A DNA stretch of 64,000 nt from Bacillota bacterium (GTDB lineage Bacteria > Bacillota > Clostridia > Lachnospirales > Lachnospiraceae), in contig JAEYJO010000061.1 in NCBI GenBank assembly GCA_023408815.1, positions 23,534-87,533 of the forward strand, given 5' to 3'. The translations under genes were made by a program, and so were the position numbers. The notes under the pieces were generated by a model. That model was not told the DNA's origin. It worked only from the letters and a program-made list of their open reading frames with translations, and made no database searches. Of the stretch, positions 7,913-16,465 are shown piece after piece. The first letter of the stretch is position 1. Each line of letters starts with the position of its first letter.

Positions 7913-8827
7913 TTGCTTGCAAAATTTTTTGATTATATAGAAATTAGAACGAAGATTACGAGCACATTTACATTTATGCTGACGATAGGATTTCTTTTAT
8001 ATCAGAGGCAGGATATGCAGTGGAGAGAGACTTTCGTATTTTTTGTGGGAATGTTTTTCTTTGACCTGACGACCACGGCAATCAATAATTACATCGACTC
8101 CAAGGATAACGGCCAGGTACTTCCCTTTGAAAGAAAGAATGCGCTCCTGATTATTTATGCGCTGTTTGGAATCAGTACTGCTTTCGGTCTATATCTTGCA
8201 TATAGTACCGATTTGGTAATTCTCGTTATCGGCGGTATTTGTTTTATCTGCGGAGTGCTTTACACCTATGGGCCTCTGCCTATTTCAAGAATGCCCCTGG
8301 GAGAGGTGGTATCCGGTTTCTTTTACGGAGTAGTAATCCCTTTTATATTGATGTACATCAACATGCCGGAGGGAACATTCATGACCTACAGTCTGAACTT
8401 TGAGACTGTATCTTTATCCGTGCATGTGGTTCCTGTGCTGACGTTGTTTCTTTTTTCGATTACGCCCTTTGCGGCAACGGCAAATGTGATGCTGGCAAAC
8501 AACATCTGTGATTTAGAGAAGGATGTTGCGGTAAAGAGGTATACGCTGCCTTATTACATTGGGAAGAAGATAGCACTGCCGCTTTTTGCCGGACTGTATT
8601 ATATGACTTACGTTTCCACGATTCTATTGGTGGTATTCGGAATCCTTTCTCCGGTGGTTCTGATTTCCCTTCTTACAATCGTGCCCGTGCAGAAAAACAT
8701 CAATAGGTTTTTTGAGAAGCAGGAAAAGGCCACGACTTTTGGCATCAGTATTGTGAATTTCATTTTAATTATGGGTGGAAGCACCCTGGCAGTTTTTTTA
8801 TCGGTGATTCTCGACAGGATCATGTAA
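7913..8827 (+). CDS. UbiA-family prenyltransferase (MenA/DmkA-like)
   Basis: A 304-residue membrane protein with about nine hydrophobic helices and two UbiA motifs: NNYIDSKDNGQ (NxxxD) and NNICDLEKDVAVKRYT (the second Asp motif). It starts with TTG at 7913 behind GGAGAGGAAC. UbiA enzymes attach a polyprenyl chain to an aromatic acid, here probably 1,4-dihydroxy-2-naphthoate, giving demethylmenaquinone. No other menaquinone gene is in the window. Context (ndh2, polyprenyl synthase, PplA-like, ApbE) points to a dedicated EET quinone. Confidence 0.85.
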   Translation: MLAKFFDYIEIRTKITSTFTFMLTIGFLLYQRQDMQWRETFVFFVGMFFFDLTTTAINNYIDSKDNGQVLPFERKNALLIIYALFGISTAFGLYLAYSTDLVILVIGGICFICGVLYTYGPLPISRMPLGEVVSGFFYGVVIPFILMYINMPEGTFMTYSLNFETVSLSVHVVPVLTLFLFSITPFAATANVMLANNICDLEKDVAVKRYTLPYYIGKKIALPLFAGLYYMTYVSTILLVVFGILSPVVLISLLTIVPVQKNINRFFEKQEKATTFGISIVNFILIMGGSTLAVFLSVILDRIM

Positions 8828-8911
8828 CACATAATTATGTTATTCGTCCGGATAGTCCGGATTGAAATAAAAGAAACAGCCGCGTAGACGGCATAACAAT
8901 GGAGGTAAAAT

Positions 8912-9916
8912 ATGAAAAAAGTAGTAGCTTTGTTACTCTGCATGACTTTAGTAGCAGGAACACTTACCGCATGTGGCGGTGCAAAAGCAGAAGCAGCAAA
9001 AACCGGCCTTGGAGTTGCGACATCTATCGCAAAATCGACACCGGCAGGCGAAGAAGACGGATTAGCAGAAGTGGATTCCATTATCGCAGCCGTACTCGTT
9101 GGAACAGACGGTAAGATTCTGGCTTGTAAAATTGACGCAGCTCAGACAAAAATTAATTTCTCGGCAGAAGGTAAGCTTATAACAGATCCTTCCACAACTT
9201 TCCAGACAAAACAAGAGCTCGGTGCTAATTATGGTATGGCTGCAGCTTCTTCTATCGGTAAAGAATGGAATGAGCAGGCAGACGCTTTCGCTGCATATAC
9301 AGTTGGAAAGACCGTAGATGAAGTTAAAGGCGTTGCAGTAAATGAAGAAGGCGTACCTACGGATGCGGATTTGACTTCTTCCGTAACGGTTCATGTAGGC
9401 GATTTCATTTCTGCAGTTGAGAAGGCAGTAGCGAATGCAAAAGATTTGGGTGCAAAGAGCACGGATAAGCTTGGCTTAGGTACTACTACACAGATGTCCA
9501 GCTCCACAGATGCAGCTGCTGATGCAGAAGGTCTTGCTCAGGCTTACTCCATGTACGCTGTTGTAACGACAGATGATAGCGGCAAAATCACAAGCAGCTA
9601 TGTAGATGCTTCTCAGGGCAATGTTAATTTCGATACTACCGGAGCAATTACTTCCGATTTAGCTGCTGCAGTTTCTACTAAGCAGGAACTTGGCGATGCT
9701 TACGGAATGAAGTCTGCTTCTTCTATCGGTAAAGAGTGGTTCGAGCAGGCAGATAGTTTCTCTTCTTACGTAATCGGAAAGACTGCATCTGAAGTAAGCG
9801 GAATCGCTGTTGATGGTGAAGGCCTTGCGGCGGACGCTGATCTTATAAGCTCCGTAACCGTACATGTAGGTCCTTTTATCTCAGTAGTTGAAAAGGCTGC
9901 ATCAAACGCGAAATAA
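8912..9916 (+). CDS. pplA: PplA-like EET lipoprotein with two flavin-carrier repeats
   Basis: 334 residues: signal peptide with lipobox LTACGG, then two homologous domains (about residues 48-172 and 200-334). Each has GxxGKI, TKQELG-YGM, SSIGKEW-EQAD, VGKT/IGKT and ends with a D-L-x-S-S-V-T-V-H-V-G segment. In Listeria PplA is a surface lipoprotein carrying covalent FMN and passing electrons out of the cell. Candidate FMN-bearing threonines are Thr159 and Thr316 in the two DLxSSVT motifs, at the position of the usual SGAT motif. The ApbE transferase is the next gene. RBS is GGAGG. Confidence 0.8.
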   Translation: MKKVVALLLCMTLVAGTLTACGGAKAEAAKTGLGVATSIAKSTPAGEEDGLAEVDSIIAAVLVGTDGKILACKIDAAQTKINFSAEGKLITDPSTTFQTKQELGANYGMAAASSIGKEWNEQADAFAAYTVGKTVDEVKGVAVNEEGVPTDADLTSSVTVHVGDFISAVEKAVANAKDLGAKSTDKLGLGTTTQMSSSTDAAADAEGLAQAYSMYAVVTTDDSGKITSSYVDASQGNVNFDTTGAITSDLAAAVSTKQELGDAYGMKSASSIGKEWFEQADSFSSYVIGKTASEVSGIAVDGEGLAADADLISSVTVHVGPFISVVEKAASNAK

Positions 9917-9938
9917 TAATGGACTTGAAATAATTTAC

Positions 9939-9978
9939 GGGGGGATGTATTATTTTTCAATAAAATAGTGCATCCTCC
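9939..9978 (+). terminator. Hairpin between pplA-like and apbE-like genes (attenuator-like)
   Basis: GGGGGATGTATTATTTT (about 9940-9956) can pair with AAAATAGTGCATCCTCC (9962-9978) through a five-base loop, with a few G-U pairs. Only a short CTTTC follows, so read-through is likely. It would let the abundant lipoprotein be expressed more strongly than the enzyme downstream. Confidence 0.5.
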
Positions 9979-10005
9979 TTTCATATGGTATAAGAGGTAG
10001 ATAAG

Positions 10006-11061
10006 TTGAAGGTGAAAATTACGGCATTCCTATTGGGAATGATGATGATATCGATGCTGCCGGCGTGCTCGTTTGGTGGACAAAAGCGCTATGAGTCCAG
10101 CTTTTTGGAGTTGTTCGACACAGCAAGCGTGATCGTGGGATATGCGAAGAATGAAGAGGAATTTACGAAATACAGTCAGATGATATATGATGAACTGAAG
10201 GTATACAACGAGCTGTATGATATTTATAACGATTACGAAGGCATAAACAATATAAAAACGATCAATGATAATGCTGGTATAAAGCCGGTAAAGGTGGATC
10301 AAAAGATCATAGATCTCCTTTTGTTTTCAAGAGAATGGCATAAGAAGAGCGACGGAGAGATAAATGTGGCCTTCGGCTCAGTGCTCTCTCTATGGCATGA
10401 TCACCGTACCGCAGGTTTGGATGATCCGGAGAAAGCGACACTTCCCGATTATGAAGAGCTGAAGGAGAGAAACCAGCATATCGACATTGACGATATGATC
10501 ATCGACGAGGAGGCATCCACCGTTTACCTGAAGGATCCTGAAATGAGTCTGGATGTAGGGGCTATCGCCAAGGGCTATGCGGTGGAGAGAGCAGCGCTTT
10601 TCGTACAGGAGGCGGGATTTGAGAACGGGATGATTTCTGTAGGGGGAAATGTCAGGACCTTCGGAAATAAGCTTGACGATAACGGCAAAGAGATTCCCTG
10701 GAGTGTAGGAATCCAGAATCCGGATCTATCCAGTGATGAAAAGACGCTTTACGTGTTGAATCTATCGGGATATTCCCTTGTGACCAGCGGCATTTATGAG
10801 CGTTACTACGTAGTGGACGGGAAGCAGTACCACCATATTATTGACCCCAAGACGCTGATGCCGACGGAATATTTCGTATCCGTTTCCATCATCTGTCCGG
10901 ATTCGGGAATGGCGGATGCGCTTTCGACGGCGGTGTTCAACGTACCCTATGAAGAAGGAAGCAAGCTGATAGAAGGACTGGATGGTGTGGAGGCGCTATG
11001 GGTGTTTCCCGACCAGAGCATGAAGTACAGCAGCGGTTTTCAGGCGATGATCAAAGATTAA
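10006..11061 (+). CDS. fmnB: ApbE-family FAD:protein FMN transferase, lipoprotein (FmnB-like)
   Basis: 351 residues with a TTG start behind AAGAGGTAG. An N-terminal signal with lipobox LPACSF places it outside the membrane. ApbE marks are visible: FDTASV near the start, DVGAIAKGYAVERA, SVGGNVRTFG, a VTSGIYERYY segment and the YHHIIDPKTL motif that binds metal and flavin. ApbE enzymes move FMN from FAD onto a Thr or Ser of a target protein. Natural targets here are the PplA-like lipoprotein and perhaps the Ndh2 linker. Confidence 0.9.
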   Translation: MKVKITAFLLGMMMISMLPACSFGGQKRYESSFLELFDTASVIVGYAKNEEEFTKYSQMIYDELKVYNELYDIYNDYEGINNIKTINDNAGIKPVKVDQKIIDLLLFSREWHKKSDGEINVAFGSVLSLWHDHRTAGLDDPEKATLPDYEELKERNQHIDIDDMIIDEEASTVYLKDPEMSLDVGAIAKGYAVERAALFVQEAGFENGMISVGGNVRTFGNKLDDNGKEIPWSVGIQNPDLSSDEKTLYVLNLSGYSLVTSGIYERYYVVDGKQYHHIIDPKTLMPTEYFVSVSIICPDSGMADALSTAVFNVPYEEGSKLIEGLDGVEALWVFPDQSMKYSSGFQAMIKD

Positions 11062-11131
11062 ATATATGGTATATTAATTATTGATATGAAAACGAAGGCT
11101 GAAAGGTAATTGAAGTGGAATGGTGTAGTCT

Positions 11132-11500
11132 ATGATAAAGAAAAACGATTTGATCCTCGCCGGAGTGATTCTTATAATTGCTCTGGCGGCAGTGATTTTT
11201 ATAAATGTTACGAGGAAAGAAGGGGCGATGGTAGTAGTCACTATAGGCGGCGAGGTATATAAGACTCTGCCCTTGGATGAGGATACTACGCTGACGATAG
11301 GAGATGAACAGGGAGATTATAACGTTCTGGAAATCAAGGGCGGAGAGGCGACGATGACGGAAGCTAACTGTCCTGACAAAATCTGCGTGGCCCATAGAAG
11401 CATCCACTACGACCATGAGTCCATTATATGCCTGCCACATGGAGTTTCTGTGGAGATTCAGGATGGAGAGAAGGGCGATGTGGATATAATCGCTAAATGA
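11132..11500 (+). CDS. eetA: NusG domain II-like membrane-anchored protein (EetA-like)
   Basis: 122 residues: one N-terminal transmembrane helix (DLILAGVILIIALAAVIFI) then a small extracytoplasmic beta domain with an NCPDKICV pair of cysteines and a CLPHGVSVEI segment. This is the NusG domain II family, which in Gram-positive EET loci is called EetA and is thought to connect the quinone pool to surface flavoproteins. It lies 70 bp after the ApbE gene and 12 bp before the EetB-like gene. Role is by homology and position. Confidence 0.8.
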   Translation: MIKKNDLILAGVILIIALAAVIFINVTRKEGAMVVVTIGGEVYKTLPLDEDTTLTIGDEQGDYNVLEIKGGEATMTEANCPDKICVAHRSIHYDHESIICLPHGVSVEIQDGEKGDVDIIAK

Positions 11501-11512
11501 TGAGGAGTACAC

Positions 11513-12016
11513 ATGAAGACTAGAAACGTGGCAACCTATGGTATGCTGATCGCATTGGCCTTTATTTTAAGTTACATAGAGAGTATCATACCGATTCCGG
11601 TGCCGATTCCGGGCATCAAGATCGGACTGGCGAATCTGGTGGTAATTACCGCCTTATTTACCATGGGGCCGAGGCAGGCTTTTGTGCTGTCCATGATTCG
11701 AATCGTTCTGGTAGGCTTTACCTTCGGAAATCTCTCCACTATGATGTTCAGTTTCGCGGGAGGTATGCTGAGCTGGCTCCTCATGGTGGCAGCAAAGCGG
11801 TGGAAGCGCTTTTCCATGACCGGAGTGAGCATTCTTGGAGGGATCGGCCATAATACCGGGCAGATTTTGGTGGCTATGTGGGTAATAAACAGCAGCGTAC
11901 TTTTATACTATCTGCCGTTTCTTATTATTTCCGGGCTCATTACAGGGGCGGTTATAGGGATTGTGGGAGCGCTTATAACAACTAATATCAAGAAACTGGA
12001 TTTTATGAAGAAATAG
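11513..12016 (+). CDS. eetB: Gx transporter-family membrane protein (EetB-like)
   Basis: 167 residues with about five transmembrane helices, including IALAFILSYIES and an ANLVVITALFTMGPRQAFVL core. It belongs to the family often misannotated as heptaprenyl diphosphate synthase component I and called EetB in EET loci, where it is needed with EetA for electron export. RBS GATGAGGAG, 12 bp after the EetA-like gene. It is the last gene of the EET run; a FmnA-type flavin transporter is not seen. Confidence 0.8.
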   Translation: MKTRNVATYGMLIALAFILSYIESIIPIPVPIPGIKIGLANLVVITALFTMGPRQAFVLSMIRIVLVGFTFGNLSTMMFSFAGGMLSWLLMVAAKRWKRFSMTGVSILGGIGHNTGQILVAMWVINSSVLLYYLPFLIISGLITGAVIGIVGALITTNIKKLDFMKK

Positions 12017-12031
12017 GACTGTAAACGGACA

Positions 12032-12586
12032 TCAGTGGATATCCAGCCATTCTTCTTTCAACAGACGGTATTCCACCCGGGTTTTCAATTTCCCGTCATG
12101 CCATTCGCTGTTTAAATGTTCGGCTTCTTTTATGAGCCCGCACTTTTGCATCACCCGCTCCGAAGGGGAATTTTCCTGCAGGCATCCGGTCGTGATTCTG
12201 TACACATCATTTTCGGCAAAAGCGAATTCGATAATCCTGGAAAAAGCTTCCGTTATATACCCGTTGCTCCAGAATTCCGGAAAACTGAAATATCCCGCAT
12301 GTACAAGCTGGCCCACGGGAGTAAATTCAGTAACCGTATATCCGGCACTTCCCACCGGTTCATGACTCTCCTTTAATTCCACATGAAAAAAATAGAAACG
12401 TCTCCGCTCCTCTTTGCTATCCGTCAAGACCTTCTCAAAATCAATCCTTGCAAGCGTTTCGCTGTCCATTTCCAAATCCTGCAGATAATACATTGTTTTC
12501 TTATCGCTTTTTAAACGATAATAGGAAGGGAAGTCTTCTTCTGCATAATCCCTCAGAATCAACCTATCAGTTTCTAAACAAATCAT
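12032..12586 (-). CDS. GNAT family N-acetyltransferase (RimJ/RimL type)
   Basis: About 184 residues starting MICLETDRLILRDYAEEDF, the classic start of RimJ/RimL-like acetyltransferases. The acetyl-CoA site shows as HAGYFSFPEFWSNGYITEAFSRIIEFAF, followed by NSPSERVMQKCGLIKEA. ATG 12586 behind AAAGGA is preferred over the ATG at 12607. Substrate unknown; it lies convergent to the EET locus and is probably unrelated to it. Confidence 0.88.
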   Translation of the reverse strand: MICLETDRLILRDYAEEDFPSYYRLKSDKKTMYYLQDLEMDSETLARIDFEKVLTDSKEERRRFYFFHVELKESHEPVGSAGYTVTEFTPVGQLVHAGYFSFPEFWSNGYITEAFSRIIEFAFAENDVYRITTGCLQENSPSERVMQKCGLIKEAEHLNSEWHDGKLKTRVEYRLLKEEWLDIH

Positions 12587-12785
12587 ATGCAATCCTTTCG
12601 ATGACACACTTAATACAGATCCAAACGCAGTGTATCACAAAAACATGAAGATTTCTATAGGAACCTCCAGATTAAGACTTAGTCATAGATTAAAGCTATC
12701 GGCGAGGATAGGATAAGAGTATTATCAATATAGACAGGGACTATGATATAATAAAAAATCGGTACCCCTTGAAAGGAATAAAAAA

Positions 12786-13370
12786 ATGTCTGGATATGTA
12801 TTAGGAAACTTCTTTATTTATGCCGTGATTAATGCCTTCACTCCGGGCCCCGGCAATATACTGGCGCTCAATACGACGACAAACTATGGACTCCGCAAAG
12901 GCCGTCCCTTATTTTTAGGCATCTTCGCCGGCTATTATGTAGTGCAGACCGCCTGTTCAATATTTGTTTACGGTGTCAGTACCTTCCTGCCCAGTGTTCT
13001 GGGCTGGATGAAATACATCGGAGCAGCCTATATTTTATGGCTTGCCGTACACATCGCACTTAGCAGGCCGGAGGAAGGCAAGACTGAAAAGTCCGCCTCC
13101 TTTTTTAAAGGATTTTTGCTGCAGCTCGTCAATGTGAAGATATACTTATTCGGCATTACTGCCCTTACCGGCTATGTCACAGATTACAGCAATACTTTTT
13201 CTATTCTGTTCTTCTTTGGACTTCTCATCGCTTCCATGGGAACAATAGCAACCGCTTCATGGATAGGCATGGGCATGCTGATACAGCGGGCCTACCGGAA
13301 GCATTACAGGATCATAAATGTTGTATTGGCGCTTTCGCTGTTAGAATGCATTTACAGTATGTTTAAGTGA
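12786..13370 (+). CDS. LysE-family amino-acid exporter
   Basis: 194 residues with about six hydrophobic helices. The LysE/RhtB signature is near the start: FTPGPGNILALNTTTNYG. These proteins export amino acids or similar small molecules. A possible -10 element (TATAAT) lies near 12746 and GAAAGGAAT precedes the ATG. It is a single-gene unit convergent with the rubrerythrin gene; substrate not predictable. Confidence 0.87.
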   Translation: MSGYVLGNFFIYAVINAFTPGPGNILALNTTTNYGLRKGRPLFLGIFAGYYVVQTACSIFVYGVSTFLPSVLGWMKYIGAAYILWLAVHIALSRPEEGKTEKSASFFKGFLLQLVNVKIYLFGITALTGYVTDYSNTFSILFFFGLLIASMGTIATASWIGMGMLIQRAYRKHYRIINVVLALSLLECIYSMFK

Positions 13371-13371
13371 T

Positions 13372-13914
13372 TTAATAAGGGCAGCTGTTTATCGGCCTGT
13401 AATAACCTTGCGGGAAGCCGCAGACCGGGCAGATTTCGGGAGCGCAGACACCGGACATAATATTTCCGCATTGCATGCAGACCCATACGATTTCTTCGGG
13501 CTTACAGAAAACTTCATTGGAAATGACGTCATCGTACTGCTGTTGGAGCAGGTTGGCATGATTGTAATCGATGTTGGCTACTCCTGCGAACAGGGCGGCG
13601 ATATGGTCGAAGCCCTCTTCCCTTGCTATCTGCACATATTCCTGATACTGATTTCCGGCTATGGCATTTTCCGCATTTGCGGATTCGATGAGGTTGGATG
13701 CGGTACTGGGAAGACCGCCCTCATAGATAGCTCGCAGCCAAATGCGCGCATGCTCGAGATCCTGACCGGAAAGGGTATCGTAGAGCCTGGAGATCGTGAT
13801 GTAGCCGTCCGTCTGGGCTATTTCTCCGTATAGCGCGAATCTGGCGCTGAACATCAATTCTTCTTCATAGACTCTGAGTAAATTTCTATAAGTACGGCTT
13901 TCTCTAAATTCCAT
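13372..13914 (-). CDS. Rubrerythrin-family protein with C-terminal rubredoxin domain
   Basis: 180 residues. The first about 130 form a ferritin-like diiron four-helix bundle (YEEELMFSARFALYGEIAQTDGY; LSGQDLEHARIW; ANIDYNHANL), and the tail holds two CxxC knuckles (VCMQCGNIM; CPVCGFP) of a rubredoxin iron site. Rubrerythrins reduce peroxide in anaerobes. RBS GGAGG directly upstream. The second iron-ligand region is a little divergent, so catalytic detail is uncertain. Confidence 0.85.
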   Translation of the reverse strand: MEFRESRTYRNLLRVYEEELMFSARFALYGEIAQTDGYITISRLYDTLSGQDLEHARIWLRAIYEGGLPSTASNLIESANAENAIAGNQYQEYVQIAREEGFDHIAALFAGVANIDYNHANLLQQQYDDVISNEVFCKPEEIVWVCMQCGNIMSGVCAPEICPVCGFPQGYYRPINSCPY

Positions 13915-14046
13915 ATTTCCTCCGGGTGAAGCGGCTTTTCATTCTTTTATATGATATGCGGATATTCCCTGCATGGTACTGGTTTGCGGGTGGAAGATGG
14001 GGTATAATATATAGCGTACATTTTCGGATTTAAAATGGAGAAGAAT

Positions 14047-14661
14047 ATGATGAAAAAGCTGGACAGAGAGTTTTATAACAGAGATTCCATAGTTGTGGCT
14101 AAGGAGCTTCTTGGGAAGATTATTGTGCATGAGGTGGACGGACAGAGAATTGCGGCCAAAATAGTAGAGACAGAAGGGTATATGGGAGTCTTGGATAAAG
14201 CAGCCCATTCCTATGGAGGCAGAAGGACACCCCGGGTTGAGGTCATGTATGGCGGTCCCGGATTTTCCTATGTGTTTTTTGTATATGGCATGCACAACTG
14301 TTTCAATATAGTTACGAGAGAGGAAGGAATTCCTCAGGCTGTGCTCATCAGGGCGGCAGAGCCTATAGACGGGCTGGATGCTATGGCCAGGAGCAGATTT
14401 AAGAAAGGGTATGCCGAATTGAGCCGGAGCCAGGAAAAAGCGCTGACTAACGGCCCCGGCAAGCTTTGTGCGGCGCTTTCCATCGATAGAGGACAAAACG
14501 GTGCGGATCTGTGCGGGGATGTACTGTATGTGGAGGAAGGAGAAACGCAGGACATCCGGATCGTGCATTCCAAACGGGTAGGCATAGATTATGCCGGGGA
14601 GGCGAAGGACTATCTGTGGAGGTTCTATATAGAGAATAACCGGTATGTTTCTGTAAATTAA
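14047..14661 (+). CDS. 3-methyladenine DNA glycosylase (AAG/MPG family)
   Basis: About 204 residues. Signatures of the human MPG-like fold: LLGKIIVHEVDG, IVETEGYMG with the catalytic Glu, AHSYGGRRTPR, MYGGPGFSYVFFVYGMHNCFNIVT and the NGPGKLCAAL motif. It excises alkylated purines and hypoxanthine. GGAG six bases before ATG 14047 supports that start over 14035. A TATAAT box at 14003-14008 is a likely -10 element. Confidence 0.92.
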   Translation: MMKKLDREFYNRDSIVVAKELLGKIIVHEVDGQRIAAKIVETEGYMGVLDKAAHSYGGRRTPRVEVMYGGPGFSYVFFVYGMHNCFNIVTREEGIPQAVLIRAAEPIDGLDAMARSRFKKGYAELSRSQEKALTNGPGKLCAALSIDRGQNGADLCGDVLYVEEGETQDIRIVHSKRVGIDYAGEAKDYLWRFYIENNRYVSVN

Positions 14662-14773
14662 AATCAGATTGTGGGGATTTCAGGGGATATTAAACTTGAC
14701 TATACGTATTAAATATTATAAACTCTACTTATTAATACACATATAAAAATAGTTTTAAAAAGTGGGGTTGGCT

Positions 14774-16447
14774 ATGGAAGATAGATATGTAATTGGTTTG
14801 GACTTTGGAACCTTATCGGGGAGGGCAGTTTTGGTAAGCTGTGAAAACGGGGATGTTCTTGCGGATGATGTAAAGGAATATGCTCATAAGGTCATGGCGG
14901 ATTATTTACCGGATAAGGTAACCGGATTAAAAGGGAATTATGCGTTGCAGCATCCCCAGGATTATTTGGATGTGATGAAGGAAACTGTTAAAAATGTAAT
15001 GAAAAAAAGTGGAATTAATAAAGACGAGATTATTGGAATATCCATGGACTTTACGTCTTGTACCATACTTCCAATAGATGAAAATGCGGTTCCTCTTTGT
15101 ATGAAAAAGGAATATGAGCATAGGCCTCACGCATATGCGAAGCTGTGGAAGCATCACGGAGCGCAGACTGATGCGGATATTATTAATGATATTCTGAAAG
15201 ACTATCACGAATCTGATAAGGAAAGATTCGCCGGAAAAGTATCTCCTGAATTACTGGTCCCCAAAATAATGGAAATTATCAGGGAAGATTATGAAATATA
15301 TGAAAAAGCAGATGAAATATTAGAGGCAGGCGATTGGCTGACAAGAGTAATTACCAATTCCAAAAAGAGAAGCGGATCGATGGCAGGTTACAAAGCATGG
15401 TGGCTGCCTGAAAAAGGATATCCGGAAAGTGAGATATTTGCGCTGCTTGATAGTAAGCTGGAGCATGTAGTAAAAGATAAGCTGGGCGAAGAGGTTTGTC
15501 CTATAGGTAAGTGTATCGGAAATTTATCAGATATATGGGCTGAACATTTAGGATTGTTGGCAGGAACACCGGTTGGAGCAAGTATGATTGATTCTCATGC
15601 CGGGGTGCCCGGAAGCGGAATTTACCGCAAGGGACAAATGATGCTTGTGGTGGGAACCTCCAGCGTGATAATCGCACTCAGCGATAAACCATTTTCCGGT
15701 AAGGGAATCTGCGGAACGTACAAGGGCGGGATCATACCGGATTATTATGCCTTGGAATCCGGATTGGCTGCGGTCGGGGATATGCTGCAGTGGTTTATTC
15801 AAAACAGCGTTCCTGCGGAATACTTTCTTGCAGCCGATAGGAACGAAGTGACAATCCACGAGTATTTATCGATGTTAGCCGGTTCCTATAAAGCGGGAGG
15901 AAGCGGACTGATCGCTTTGGATTGGTGGAATGGAAATAAAACCCCTCATGTGGACGGTGAGCTATCCGGAACGCTGATTGGTATATCTATGAAAACTAAA
16001 CCGGAAGAGATATACAGAGCGCTTATAGAAAGTACAGCTTATGGAACGAGAATGATTGTAGAAACGATGAAGGAAACGGGCATAGAAATAGATGAAATAA
16101 CAGCGAGCGGAGGAATCGCAGGTAAAAATCCATTCTTTATGCAAATTTATGCGGATGTTCTGGGCATCCCGATCGGAGTTGCGGCGAGCAGCCAGACGGC
16201 GGCTTTGGGTTCCGCCATATACGCGGCGGTTGCTGCCGGTGCCGGCGAAGGAGGCTACGATACTATTGAAGAAGCCGTAGCGGCAATGAGCAGGACCAAA
16301 GAAAAGATTTATTTTCCAATTGCAGATAACGTGATTAAATATGATCAGATCTATCGGGAATATCGGATATTGACGGATTATTTCGGCCCGGAGGGCAATG
16401 CTGTTCTAAAAAAACTCAGTGTATGGAAATCTGAGACAATGAATTGA
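14774..16447 (+). CDS. FGGY-family pentulose kinase (ribulokinase-like)
   Basis: About 557 residues with the ribulokinase layout: N-terminal phosphate loop GLDFGTLSGRAVLV, MDFTSCTILP, the substrate region KLWKHHGAQ, SHAGVPGSG and VVGTSSVI, and the C-terminal ATP site ASGGIAGKNPFFMQIYADVLG. These kinases phosphorylate a ketopentose at C5. It begins a pentitol/pentulose locus with a ROK regulator, polyol dehydrogenase, ABC importer and transketolase. A GTG at 14762 is an alternative start; ATG 14774 gives the usual N-terminus. A TTGACT box at 14696-14701 lies upstream. Confidence 0.87.
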   Translation: MEDRYVIGLDFGTLSGRAVLVSCENGDVLADDVKEYAHKVMADYLPDKVTGLKGNYALQHPQDYLDVMKETVKNVMKKSGINKDEIIGISMDFTSCTILPIDENAVPLCMKKEYEHRPHAYAKLWKHHGAQTDADIINDILKDYHESDKERFAGKVSPELLVPKIMEIIREDYEIYEKADEILEAGDWLTRVITNSKKRSGSMAGYKAWWLPEKGYPESEIFALLDSKLEHVVKDKLGEEVCPIGKCIGNLSDIWAEHLGLLAGTPVGASMIDSHAGVPGSGIYRKGQMMLVVGTSSVIIALSDKPFSGKGICGTYKGGIIPDYYALESGLAAVGDMLQWFIQNSVPAEYFLAADRNEVTIHEYLSMLAGSYKAGGSGLIALDWWNGNKTPHVDGELSGTLIGISMKTKPEEIYRALIESTAYGTRMIVETMKETGIEIDEITASGGIAGKNPFFMQIYADVLGIPIGVAASSQTAALGSAIYAAVAAGAGEGGYDTIEEAVAAMSRTKEKIYFPIADNVIKYDQIYREYRILTDYFGPEGNAVLKKLSVWKSETMN

Positions 16448-16465
16448 TAAAAAGGAGGGACATGT

